Below are positions 45,771-56,454 of a stretch of DNA of 64,000 nucleotides, in pieces (position 1 is the stretch's first letter; each line of letters begins with the position of its first letter). The stretch is from Atherix ibis. Taxonomy: Eukaryota > Arthropoda > Insecta > Diptera > Athericidae. The notes beneath the pieces were generated by a model. The model did no database searches and was not told the DNA's origin. It saw nothing but the letters and a program-made list of their open reading frames with translations. The position numbers and the translations under genes were made by a program. The DNA lies in the NCBI GenBank assembly GCA_958298945.1, contig OY282605.1, positions 35,814,811-35,878,810 of the forward strand. Direction: 5' to 3'.

Positions 45771-48061
45771 TACAATTATAGTTGCAGATAATAAAAAATA
45801 ATAAAAATAAGCTAAAATTTAAAAATTATATGTTTAAACAGTTTTTAAAGAAAAGGTCAAACGGAGTCAAATCACACGATCTTGGAGGACAATTGACTTT
45901 ACAAAATCTCGACTTTAGACGTCCGGTTAGTGAAGTTAAAATTTATCATATTGTGGGGCTATTGGCACTATTTTATTAAAATTAAATTAAATCTTTTAAT
46001 TTGAGGTCTGAAAAAGTTGATAGTAATACGGTCAATAACGCAAAGAATAACTTATAATTTTACCTCCTTTTTCATTTAAAATGTTATTTTCAGACCATAA
46101 TCGATATTAAAAATAACTTAAAAACATATATTTGTAAGTTTTTGGAGTTTTATAAATATAAATTTTGCTCACTTACATATTTACCGGGCGAGTGATAGGC
46201 TGAAGAAAATTTTCTTCTTAAATGTGGTTCCGGCAAAATTACCACTTTTGTATTGTAGAAAGTTTTTACATATCGTTATATAATCTATTTTATTAAATGG
46301 CATATTTTTTTGTTAAAGAAATTTTTATCTTATATGCCATTTCTATTTGATAGCTATCCAATAATAGTAACGTACTTTTCAAACTACAATATGGATAACC
46401 ATTCTAATGTAGTTGAAAAACTAGAAATTTTTGCGATAAATTTTAGAAAATTCATAAGAAAAAAATTCTATTCGATGAATAATCGTGTAGACATAAATGG
46501 AAGTGTCAATAGTACCAAAAGAATTTGGGTATCTTTTCGATATTTGACAAAAAGAATTCCTTTTAAATTGATATTTGGCAGGAATCCATGATATTTAAAC
46601 CCGAATAGCATTTGTAAAAATAAAAGAAGGAATTCGAAAATAGCCTCAGAACTTTGGTAAAGACGAACAAACTCAAAGTGAAAGTCGAAACTTTTAACTT
46701 TGGTATAAGTTTTGCTTTTGAACAATACTCCTTATACACGGTCAATTTTCAATATGAGGACGGACTGTTAAACAGAAGCAGAAAAACTGAATTGCTTAAA
46801 ACTATCCCTAGAGTGATACGGTGATAAAGAAAGGTTTCCTCTCCTTAGGAAGCCAGTCATTCTAATGCCATATAGCTGAAGGGTTACAAAGAATGACAAT
46901 AAAAAAATATACACGAAATATAAACTAAGAATAAAAGTGTAATGTTGATATTTATATACAGGAAATTGCATTGAAACTTTTTGAAAAGTTAAGTTTCGTT
47001 GAGACGAGTTACAGTGAATATGTTGCTAAGCGCCAAGAGCCATCATCATCCAGTTCTTGGGTAATATTACAATGACGACGGGAGTTGTCGACTCGTTTCC
47101 AATGCCCGCCCGGACACTAGAACCGCCCGGCCGACTTTTGTTGTAGTTGATTTTTGGTTCTGACTATAACGCGTTCGTGGCTATGGTTTAAACACAGTAC
47201 AATGTGGCTATGGTTTTAAAAGGCTAATGGACTTTTGAAATGTTTATGGAGCTTTTAAATTTAATGTTTTTATTGGTCTTTATTTTGGATATTTTACCAA
47301 AAATTACCCCATTCCAAAGAGGCGGCAACTGTACTCAATTTTTATTTCTCGCATTTTATTTATTCATAAGCTTTGTTGTTATAGAAAAATAAATAATGAA
47401 ATGATATTTTTTTTTTTTATCATGTTGATGGTATCATTTTGCTTTTAGCTCAATAATGACTTTATTCTCAATTTAATAATATTATGCGATTCCGAAACAT
47501 CAGGTTGAGATATAAAAAGGAAACTCGGAAATGTTCTAATGAAAAATTATTTACAGAAAAAAAAACAATGTTTAAAGGAAAACAAACCAAACAAACTTAA
47601 ACTTAAATAAAAGAAAAAAAGAAGATAAATACACTATAAGGGAAGAAAAACAAAAACAAGACGAATAAATATTTTTCTAATGTCATATTTACATTTGGAA
47701 AAGTTTTTCTCTCCTATTGTACTTTGTCTACCCTTTGTAGATACTGGGGCAGTTATACCGGATTGCCGGAACTGAAATGGGTAAAAAAATGCTACCAATT
47801 TATTTGAACAATTATAAAATTTACTTTTGTTAACAGTGAAATTTAACGAGCAAATAAGGATAAATTATATTTAATCTATTTATGATAGTAATTTCAAATT
47901 GAAATATCTACAATATAAATTGATATACAAATATCTGCTTTAATATGATTGAAAGGATGTTTGCCTTTGTAATTTTAATAATTATTCAAACAAAATTACT
48001 CAAAAACTAATAAAATTAAAATTAAAATAATTGCAGAAATATAATTTTTTTTTTAAATATA
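45771..48061. other. AT-rich with a GC-rich island
   Basis: 47085-47140 (GCCCGCCCGGACAC and nearby CCGCCCGGCCG) is the most GC-rich patch around, with no coding or repeat signal I can name. The frame 46310-46591 (93 codons) is AT-rich and resembles nothing known to me. Confidence 0.45.
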
Positions 48062-49321
48062 AGTTGTAGTAAAAAGAAATCCATTATTTTTGCATTAAAT
48101 TGACGGTTTTATTTAGCATAGATAGAATGATACGATTTAGGTCAAATATGCACCGTTTTGTTCGATAACTTGTTGCCATTTTGGAGGTAATTTCATAATG
48201 CCTCTCTCATAGAAACCCTCATCCCTATTGGCAAAAAACTCGGATAGTCGATTTTCACAATCTTCTCTTGAGGCGAATTTTTCATCTGCAAAATCATTCG
48301 TCATAGACAGGAAGAGTTGGTAATCACTTGGTGCCAGGTCCGGATGCATAAGAATATCCCAACCAAGGTCCCGGAACTTCTGGCGAGTTACTATCGAAGT
48401 ATGCGGCCTGGCGTTGTCCTGATGGAAGACAATTCCTCTCCTATTGGCCAAAGCTGGCCGCTTCTGGGCGATTGCTTCTTTCAGACGGTCCAATTGTTGA
48501 CAGTATAGGTCCGAATTAGGAGTTCGGCCGTAGGGGATCAGCTCATAGTAGATGATTCCCTGCCAGTCCCACCAAACACACAGCAAAACCTTCTTGGCTG
48601 TCAATCCTGGCTTGACCACCGTTTCCGTCGGGTGAACGCGATTTGACCACGACCGTTGTCGCTTGACGTTGTCGTAAGTGACCCACTTTTCATCACCAGT
48701 AACCATCCGGTTCAGAAATGGATCGATATTGTTGCGATTCAGCAGCGATTCGCAGATGGAAATTCGGCCCATGAGGTTTTTTTGCGATAACTCGTGTGGC
48801 ACCCATACATCGAGCTTCTTTTTGTATCCAGGCTTATTTAAGTGGTTCCAAACGGTTGTTCGTGCAATGTTTAGCTCCTGGGCAATCGAAACAGTGCTTA
48901 CGTGACGGTCGGACTCGACGATTTCCATTATTTTATTGACATTTTCGACAATTGGCCTTCCATAGTGTGGTGCATCTTTGACATCAAAATTACCGGAACG
49001 GAATCGATGAAACCAAAATTGCGCGTGATTGACTGTTACAGTACCAGGACCATAAACATTATTCACATTTTCAGCTGCCTGGCTTGCGTTTTCGCCTTTA
49101 TCGAAGAAAAACTGTAAAATATGGCGTATTTTCTCTTTATTGGTGTTCATCTTTGACGCGTGCTAAAAAAATATTGAGTCAAGTAATCACAAAACTGTAT
49201 GAGAAGCTTTTTTAGTACAAAATCTTTCTAACGCCATCTAGTGCAACCCGAGCGCACTTTTAAAACGGGAGATACAGACTTCTAAAGTCATCTATTGGCA
49301 AAATTTCTTTTTACCACACCT
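48062..49321 (-). mobile_element. Mariner family B, full-length copy with nearly intact transposase
   Basis: A 1260-bp element. Left end AGTTGTAGTAAAAAGAAATC, right end inverted AGGTGTGGTAAAAAGAAATT, with TA at 48060-48061 and 49322-49323. It encloses the single 337-codon frame 48137-49150. The left TIR has G to T at its third base relative to the other ends. With the copy at 7688 this is the best preserved mariner family here. Confidence 0.94.
48137..49150 (-). CDS. Mariner family B transposase, uninterrupted but lacking four residues of the third catalytic motif
   Basis: Tc1/mariner DDD transposase for cut-and-paste movement of its own element, acting in the nucleus. The start is ATG at 49150 and the stop immediately follows NGAYLT. 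The DNA-binding region spans residues 1-110 (HAQFWFHRFRSGNFDVK, VSIAQELNIARTTVWNHLNK) and the linker is VPHELSQKN. Catalytic motifs are TGDEKW and FHQDNARPH, and the third motif reads HPDLAPSDY. The sister copy has HPSYSPDLAPSDY, so Ser-Tyr-Ser-Pro is lost through a 12-bp in-frame deletion near 48345. The spacing between the last two aspartates is therefore 30, not 34. The C-terminus FFANRDEGFYERGIMKLPPK is complete. Probably inactive for cleavage, while TIR binding could remain. There is no sign of domestication: it still sits between its own TIRs. Confidence 0.93.
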   Translation of the reverse strand: MNTNKEKIRHILQFFFDKGENASQAAENVNNVYGPGTVTVNHAQFWFHRFRSGNFDVKDAPHYGRPIVENVNKIMEIVESDRHVSTVSIAQELNIARTTVWNHLNKPGYKKKLDVWVPHELSQKNLMGRISICESLLNRNNIDPFLNRMVTGDEKWVTYDNVKRQRSWSNRVHPTETVVKPGLTAKKVLLCVWWDWQGIIYYELIPYGRTPNSDLYCQQLDRLKEAIAQKRPALANRRGIVFHQDNARPHTSIVTRQKFRDLGWDILMHPDLAPSDYQLFLSMTNDFADEKFASREDCENRLSEFFANRDEGFYERGIMKLPPKWQQVIEQNGAYLT

Positions 49322-49330
49322 TATATTTAC

Positions 49331-49382
49331 GTTAATATGTTGTGGTAAAAAAAATTCTTAATTTTTACCACAACATATTAAT
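49331..49382. repeat. 21-bp inverted repeat next to mariner B
   Basis: Arms 49331-49351 and 49362-49382 pair with one mismatch around a 10-bp loop. The arms contain TGTGGTAAAAA, which resembles the mariner TIR (GTGTGGTAAAAAG) ending only 10 bp away, so the arm may be a copy of the element end. Confidence 0.9.
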
Positions 49383-49414
49383 GTTTATTTATTAATAATG
49401 TATCTCTGAAATTA

Positions 49415-49700
49415 ATATGGGCCTCCTACAAGGCATCGCAAATTGGGCTACTCGTAATAGACTTATTCTAAACCCTGTCAATAGTCATAAATTTACCTTT
49501 TGGACGTAAATGGCGTTGTAATCCTTTACTCTAAGAAAGTCTAGGTCTGGTTCTTGAGAATAAATTGTATTGTTAATTAGGTTATAATTACCATGCGTAA
49601 ACTCTATAACCTTAATTGATATCTGCCTGTGAATGTCGAACTTCGGTTGAAATTTTCTCTGCATGCTCTAATGCCTTAATTCTGTGATTACAAAGATGCT
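49415..49700 (+). mobile_element. Non-LTR reverse transcriptase fragment (post-catalytic region)
   Basis: With frame changes: LQGIANWATRNRLILNP(V)S, KSLGLVLENKL, and YLPVNVELRLKFSLHALMP. These fit, in order, the W...N.L.LNP.KS block, the LG..LD..L block and the (LP...R..L...L.MPHFDYCD) block of CR1/jockey-like polymerases. Highly decayed. Confidence 0.5.
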
Positions 49701-49714
49701 TTAACTTTGCAGTG

Positions 49715-49990
49715 CACTTTTTATATTCCATGTCGATTTTGCTTGACCGCCATTTTGGTTTGGTTGACATTTCTCTGTTGGTATTTGACAGTCGTTGAGA
49801 GTGATCGCAACAACGTGTTGAAATTATTTAAAACATATTATTTCAATAATTCTCCAATTGGGAATACGAGAAGCAAAATACGTGACTTTTTTGGTGTTAA
49901 TAACCAAAATTTTCAAAAAAAAATTACAGTTTAAACTACAGTTTTGTACAGCGCCATCTATTAACTATAGTTACGAATAATATATACAAC
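49715..49990 (+). mobile_element. Fragment homologous to the 5' part of the 50.3-kb element
   Basis: 49727-49805 (GATTTTGCTTGACCGCCATT, TCTGTTGGTATTTGACAG, GTTGAGAG) parallels 50255-50320 (GATTTTGTTTAGACGCCATT, TCTGTTGGCATTTAGCGG, TTGTAGAG). What follows is AT-rich and gives no clear transposase sequence. Confidence 0.45.
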
Positions 49991-50254
49991 CCCAATTATA
50001 CATATTATATATAGCAAAAGTTATGCTAAATAAATTTAAACTTTACTTTTATATTAAGTAAAGATTAATGCTAAAATTCCAAAAAAAAAAATGTAAGAAA
50101 ATATTCTACTTTTTATTTGAAATTAATTTATTTATATATGTGAGACAATTTCAATTTGTCTAATATTTTAGTTCCAAAGTAGGCTACTAAATCTGATGTC
50201 GATTGCATTGGGAATACATAAATTCAAGTATTCAAGGGTGACTTTTATGTTGCA

Positions 50255-51215
50255 AGCTGATTTTGTTTAGACGCCATTTTAATTTGTCTGTTGGCATTTA
50301 GCGGTTGTAGAGAATGGTCAATAAGAACTTTTTATGAAGCATTCTACGCCGCAACAATATGGCTTTTTCAAGCCAACCATTCAGCGTATAATAAATAATT
50401 TTGAAAATATGTATAAACTGGGAGATAAAGCAAAGACTAGGTGATAATTAAGCCAACGTGCACCTGAAAAGATCGCTGCAGTGAGGCAGAGTATTGCTGA
50501 ATGTCTAGGGTACCTCTCATCGATGCCGTGTACAAGAATTGGAAATATCTCCAACATGTTTGTTAAAAATTCTCGAAAAAGATTTAATTTTTAATTTGTA
50601 TAAAATTCAATCGATATAACAGCTGTAGGCAAATGACCACGAACGGCGGCGGACTGGAGTACTCGATTTTTACTGCTCAGTATAGACAACCACCAGTTAT
50701 GACAAAAAAATCATTATGAGCGACGAAGCTCACTTCGACTTGGCTGGCTTTGTTAATAAACAAAATAGCCACTATTGGGGCACTAAAAACCCTGAACTGA
50801 TATACCAAAGACCACTAAACCTTCCTAGAGAAACTGTATTGTGGGGCATTTGGACCGTCGGCATTATTGGGCCATATTTCTTTGAGGATGCTGGAGGCAA
50901 AAGCTGTTTCAGTTACTGGGGACCGCTATCGGGACATGTTGGAAAACTTTCTTCTACTCGAATTGGATTAATTAGACCTACAGAACACGTGGTTAGAACA
51001 AGACTGTGCCACATCACACACAGCTCGTGATATGAGGTAAATTTTGAGAGAAATTTTTACTTGTCGAATAATGTCAAAAAGTTGTGATATTGACTGACTC
51101 ACACGATCCCCTGATTTGAACACTCCCGATTTCTTCGTGCCTTTTAGATCGTATATTAAACTGCGACTGTTGCTCTTTTTGTACAATATAATAAGAACCA
51201 ATGTCCCAGGAACTT
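50255..51215 (+). mobile_element. Tc1/mariner family H, decayed transposase
   Basis: Across several frames: APEKIAAV.QS (second DNA-binding segment), LYKIQSI, NDHERRR (pre-catalytic linker), IIMSDEAHFDLAGFVNKQNS (first catalytic motif, SDEAHF), GIIGPYFFEDAGG, EQDCATSHTARDMR (second motif) and WLTRSPDLNTPDFFVPF (third motif). Counting from the second-motif Asp to the Asp of NTPDFF gives about 41 intervening residues, unlike the 34 of the other mariners here. TIRs were not identified with confidence. Frameshifts and stops are frequent, so it is inactive. Confidence 0.75.
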
Positions 51216-51815
51216 ACTAAGTCGAATGGCGGAGATTATCCTTTACTAGGATTTCATCCTCTGCTTGGGTTAATTTGCTTCTGGTACAAGTGACCGGGTT
51301 ATAAATATAAGGATTTTGGTTGTTTTTCTTGCCAATAAATAAATTGTTTGTCTGTCGGGACCTATATTAGTGGGAGGGGGGAAGGGTGCTATTAGAATAA
51401 AAAAATTTGTTCTTCCTTTTTTTTACTAATTTTTATTAGTTATTTAATTAATATGAAGTACGGTTCTTTTTTTCTTTTTTTTTAAGTTGAATATGTTTTT
51501 TATATATTCTGTAACTATCCAATGGGCATATAGTCTGATTGTATTAGAAATTTTGAATAAATAAATAAACTCAGCAAGCATTGCGAAATTCTGGGAAAGG
51601 AAATTTCTCAGAATTCATATTGAATATACCGCAATTACCAATGATTTTCTTTTTTGACTACCAACCCCTCGCTCTTTCTGCCATTCTAGTGGTGTTCTTA
51701 TGCTTAACGAATTTCCGTATTGTTCTTATCCTAAATCAGAATTTCTTATTTAATAGAACTTAAGTTTTTATTTAGAATAGGCCTTCTAGAAGCAACCTGG
51801 ACCTATTTTTAATAT
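51216..51815. other. Unassigned
   Basis: No supported feature beyond T-rich runs. Confidence 0.45.
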
Positions 51816-51860
51816 TTAAAAACTATCGACCAGTTTCATTAGGGAAGCTGGCAGTGCGAA
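51816..51860 (+). mobile_element. Tiny non-LTR reverse transcriptase remnant
   Basis: One frame reads FKNYRPVSL, the typical NYRPISLL motif at the beginning of non-LTR polymerases. Nothing more is recognisable around it. Confidence 0.3.
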
Positions 51861-51993
51861 ACCAAACCACACGCAATATGATGTCGCCACGTGTCTTCAT
51901 GATGGTGGCGCTACAAAATAACCTCTGGGTCTCGTTTCAGAGATCTTACGTACAAACAAAAAATAAAATCGGCCTAACTTTTTCTAATAGTTT

Positions 51994-52045
51994 GTTGTGG
52001 TGGCCTTAGCCATAGTTTTGGAGATTTGTTCGTTTTGGAGACTTT
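51994..52045 (+). repeat. Dispersed repeat R, fourth (short) copy
   Basis: GTTGTGGTGGCCTTAGCCAT, then a diverged GATTTGTTCG segment, as in the other copies. Confidence 0.5.
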
Positions 52046-53049
52046 GTTCATAGTTTTGGAGACTTTGACGGGACTTCGTTATTGCAGTCATTAGGGGAGA
52101 TACTCCAAACAATTTTATTATAACACGAGTATGATAGTTCTTTTATTATAAAATGACAATGTTAATTGAGCACTTTTGACTTTGACACATATCACGTGAT
52201 CTGTCAAAAATAATTAATATGAAAACCCAAACAGCAAAAAAATACAATGCGGATTTGGAAATTAAATTCTTGGATCTAGGAGCTCCTTCATTGGAGAGAA
52301 CTTTTCTTTTAAAAAATTCCGGTTTTGCTGACATTTACTAAATATATAAGAAATAATTGCCACGACATCACAAAATTGGCTGATATGACGTGTGTGGTAT
52401 TCAAAAATGAAGTTATTAGTGAGAGCAGAATGTCCGATTCCAATTTTTAACAGTTTTCGTACCCAGAATTTTGGCGAGGATGTTGACTGAATTGTTGGTA
52501 GTTAGTTAGTGATATGATAAAATAGGTCACCTTATTTATCAAATATATTTTTCTGCGTATGTTGTTTGACATTTTGTTAGTAGGTGCGGCATATTAGAAA
52601 TAGCTGTCACAACCTCAAATGCCGGAGAGATCAGCATGGCCACTTTACTTAACGCAACTTAACGCTCCTATTATACAGAAGCTTATGTCAAATCTCGTTG
52701 AGTTCAATGAACTGCTTCTATGGGCGTCTTAACTATCAAGAGATACTTCAAATAGTAAAAATATATATTTTTTTATTTTAATTTTTAAGAGAAGATACAA
52801 GGACATGGAGACTTGTAAAAGAAAACATCTATCGATATCTCCCCATAAACAAGATAAATTATTTTAAAAGTTCAAAAAATTGTGAGACCATTGCCATTTC
52901 AAACATCGATGGATGTGTAATGGAAGGTTGGGAGTGAACTAAAAGTTATTTTGCTAAACGATTAGGATGATCTTATAGACGGGAGTGGAACTTTTTATAA
53001 CGAGAGATGTGCAGTTGAGATCATGATGGATAACAGTGTTTTGTACATA
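52046..53049. other. Unassigned
   Basis: No supported feature. Confidence 0.4.
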
Positions 53050-53585
53050 AAAGGGAGAGTTGACAATTTTTCAAAGGACTCGGGAGTGTAGGGTTTAGAT
53101 CGGAATGCAATTGGAATGCTCAGTCGAAACTTAAAGTTTGAGTCCGTATGTCCATATCGGTTTCAGTATCGTATTGACAAGTAATAGTTTGCTTTTGGTT
53201 GTCAGTTTTGACCTACTATCTAGAAGTCGTCGTAATTGTTTGTACCATCCGTTAAAATCAGTTCTTTAACGGATTACTGCCGTTTAGGGTTATTTTGGAA
53301 ATCTGATTTCCAAGGAGTGTGGAAGAATCTTCCAAGGAATATCAAGGGTGTAAATATTGTAAAGAATTGGATATAGAATACTTCCCTGAGAGACACCGCC
53401 CGATACAGGATAAATGTCAGAATAGTTAATATTTGCAGCTACCTGAAAATATCGGTCTGGGAGATAGGATTTTAGGAAGTAGAAATAACCAGATGGTAGA
53501 ATTTGCCGCAACTTCCAAAGCTATCCAGCACGTCATACACAGTCGAAAGCATGCGAAACATTAAGAAATACTCCTGGACATGCTA
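53050..53585 (-). mobile_element. Jockey-type non-LTR fragment, truncated at the mariner F insertion
   Basis: On the minus strand: CPGVFLNVSHAFDCV, LRQILPSGYFYFLKSYLPDR, YFQVAANINYSDIYPV, GGVSQGSILYPILYNIYTLD then IP; after a deletion of the catalytic segment, LTTKSKLLLVNTILKPIWTY (thumb), and VNSPFYVQNTVIHHDLNC (C-terminal end). The 5' side stops at 53585, the TA of the mariner F element. I could not find a convincing continuation beyond 54730. Confidence 0.75.
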
Positions 53586-54729
53586 ACAGGTGTAGGAATT
53601 AATTCGTAGCATTTTACAAAAGATGGCGTTAGCCGACTATTCATAGTCACACATACAAAATTAAATATTCTCCCAGAAGCTACTGACATAACGCAACTTT
53701 TCCAAACGAAAAATCGTTTTTGCGGGGAGTGTTACTCCATTACTTCAACACGAAGAAAAGTGCCGCGGAAAGTCATCGTATTTTAGTGGATGTCTACGGC
53801 GAACATGCTCTTGCTAAGCAAACTTGCAGAAAGTGGTTTGAGCGGTTTAAAAATGGAAATTTTGATTTGGAAAACATGGAACGTCCCGGACAGCCGAAAA
53901 AGTTTTTAAGATGAAGCTTTGGTGACGTTGCTCGAAGAAGACCCGTGCCAAACACTCCGGGAGTTGTCCACATCGCTTGGAGTCGACTTTTCGACGGTCG
54001 GAAAACGCCTGAAAGCCATAGGAATGGTACAAAAATAGGGAACGTGGGTTCCACATGAGTTGAATCCAAGGGACGTCAAACGGCGTTTAGTCACCTATGA
54101 GATTCTTCTCCAACGGCAGGCAAAGAAGGAATTTCTGCATCGAATCGTCACTGGTGACGAGAAGTAGGTACTCTACGACAATCCCAAACGCAGAAAATCG
54201 TGGGGCTTGCCCGGTCATGAATCGACATCGTCCCCCAGGTCGAATATTCATGGAAAGGAGATCTTACTATGTATTTGGTGGGATCAGCTGGCTGTTATTT
54301 ATTATGAGTTCCTCCAACCGGGTGAAACCATCACTGGGGACGTATACAGACGACAATTGATGCGTTTGAACAGAGCTTATTTAAATACGATGAAACTTAT
54401 CTAAATACGCTGAAATGGGAAGTTCTGCCTCACCCGCCATATTCATCAGACATTGCCCCATCTGATTATCATTTATTTTGCTCCATGGCGTATGGCTTGT
54501 CAGAGCAGCACTTCGATAACTACGAAATGACCAAAAATTGGATCTATTCTTTCATCGAATCTAAAGAAGAAGAATTTTTTCGACACGGTATCCGAGCATT
54601 ACCAGAAAAGATGGCAAAAAGTAGTGGATAACGAAGGACAATACTTTGAATAACGCTTCTGTAATGATACTGTCATAATAAACCACGAAACTTTGCAAAA
54701 AAACGCTACGAATTAATAACAACATCTGA
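53586..54729 (+). mobile_element. Mariner family F, both TIRs, decayed transposase
   Basis: Left end ACAGGTGTAGGAATTAATTC, right end inverted TCAGATGTTGTTATTAATTC, TA at 53584-53585 and 54730-54731; 1144 bp. Coding blocks: LLHYFNTKKSAAESHRILVD, CRKWFERFKNGNFDLE, (frameshift at 53908) LVTLLEEDPC, VPHELNPRDVKRR, LHRIVTGDEK with a nonsense codon at W, NIHGKEILLCIWWDQLAVIY, LQPGETITGDVYRRQLMRLN, then a jump to YLNTLKWEVLPHPPYSSDIA, PSDYHLFCSMAYGLSEQHFD, FFRHGIRALPEK. The HDNA motif with the second aspartate is deleted near 54377. No ATG is left at the expected start (the frame begins with TTG at 53720). Confidence 0.88.
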
Positions 54730-54731
54730 TA

Positions 54732-56454
54732 TGTGGTTGATAAATATCGATATTTAAGTAAAAAAATATAAAATATACGAAATTCTTCTAAAAGCAAAGT
54801 ATATCAAAAGAAAATTTTACGAGAAAAAAGTAGTAAATTCATAAAAGTCACAGAATAAACCTTTTTTCATTTGTTTGCATATACAAGTCATCCCTTAAAA
54901 GTTTTTAACGAAGTCACCTTTAAAGTTAAATATTTAAAAAAAAAATAAAAAAATCCATATGAAAATTTTATAAAAATAATAATTGCAAAATAATTTTAAA
55001 AAAATAATGGAAAAATGCCTACAAACGAAAAGTCCAAATTGGAAATATTCAAAAGGAAAAATCATCAAAAACCAATCATGAAAGAAAAAATCAATAATAT
55101 TAATAATTTCCGTTTAAAGATATTGAAAATTCTGTTATTGAAATTGTTTTTCATTTATTTATGATGGATTACTTTGGTTGAAATAGCATTTAGCCTGCAG
55201 ATGAAAAATTTCTTTATACAAAAAAAAGGCTAATATCGACAAGATATTAAAAAAAACGCAATCGAAAAAAGGGCAAAATCATCCTTAAACTTTTCAAAGT
55301 TTTATTATAAAAAATCAATTAGAAATTAAAGTAAGTATTACTGTAAGAATATTTTATATCCAATTGGATTTTCTACCCTCTAGTAGTAATAATATGATTT
55401 GATTTTATCCATAAAAGGATATAAAGATCCCCAATTTACAATTGCAACTCGTACGTAGAAGAAATTTGTTTTTGTAGAAGCGAATTTCATTGAGATTATG
55501 ATGAAATCTTTCAAATGATTCCTATTTGATATCCAAAAACGTCTAAGTTTATCTACTTTTTACAATAATGGTATCCTTTTGATATCTATAAGTCCATATA
55601 ATAATCGTGTAGTTAGTAGCAATATGAATTTTTTTGTTGATATATAATTTACTTCCGGATTGTGAATTTTTCTTTTTTTGAATTAACGAAATGAAAGGAA
55701 GCCATTTCATTTATTTATTATATGATCTTATATCTATCATTGGATATTATCCTATTCAACATATGTTATATACACGTACGTGTATTGGGATTATAATAAA
55801 TAAAGATTTAGTTATGTGGAAATACTTACATTTATTAAAGTTCCCTTTAATCGATTACTTAATCATCAACATAGCAATAATATATCATATAAGATAGAGG
55901 AATATTGAATGAAGAAAATGAAAAGTTAATACGTGAAAGACAAATAAGACAATACGGTAGATTGTGAAAAGGAAGTTTTTCTTTTGGGGGAAAAGTTTTT
56001 AATATTAATCTTTATAGTTCAGTTCAGGTGTTTTGAATCCTTTCGTTTTTGTTCGCATGCTGATGATAACAATGAAAAAGGTCGAATCCATTTGATTAAT
56101 GAACTTTTATGAAAATTCAACTCGAGCATTTGAGCTTATCACTGTGTTGATAATATAATGTTCGTATTATAGAAGAAATTCTAGCTATTAGATAAATATT
56201 AATTAATTTCATCTAATATTATGAATATTTCGAGTAGGTTGTGCTATTGAAACATATTTGATAGAATTTGAATTTAGTTATTCTTATTCATAAATATTGT
56301 ATAAGAAATAATTTCTTATTAAATTCTTTTAAGTCTACATAAGCATTTATATTAATTATTATTATTAGAATATAGGAGTAAGAGTAGAAGATTATATGAA
56401 ATATTGTAGATTATAGTTTATGTAGAAATATTAACATTTGATTTGCTATTCTTA
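54732..56454. other. AT-rich, nothing recognised
   Basis: A 1.7-kb AT-rich stretch with A- and T-runs. No frame with family resemblance. Confidence 0.55.

Noticed and set aside
46310..46591. 93-codon open frame as a host gene
   Set aside because: AT-rich, no recognisable domain, no splice or promoter context. Frames of this size are expected by chance here.
48137..49150. Domesticated host gene derived from a mariner transposase
   Set aside because: The frame still lies between its own TIRs and TA duplications, has no introns or neighbouring host exons, and has lost part of the active site.
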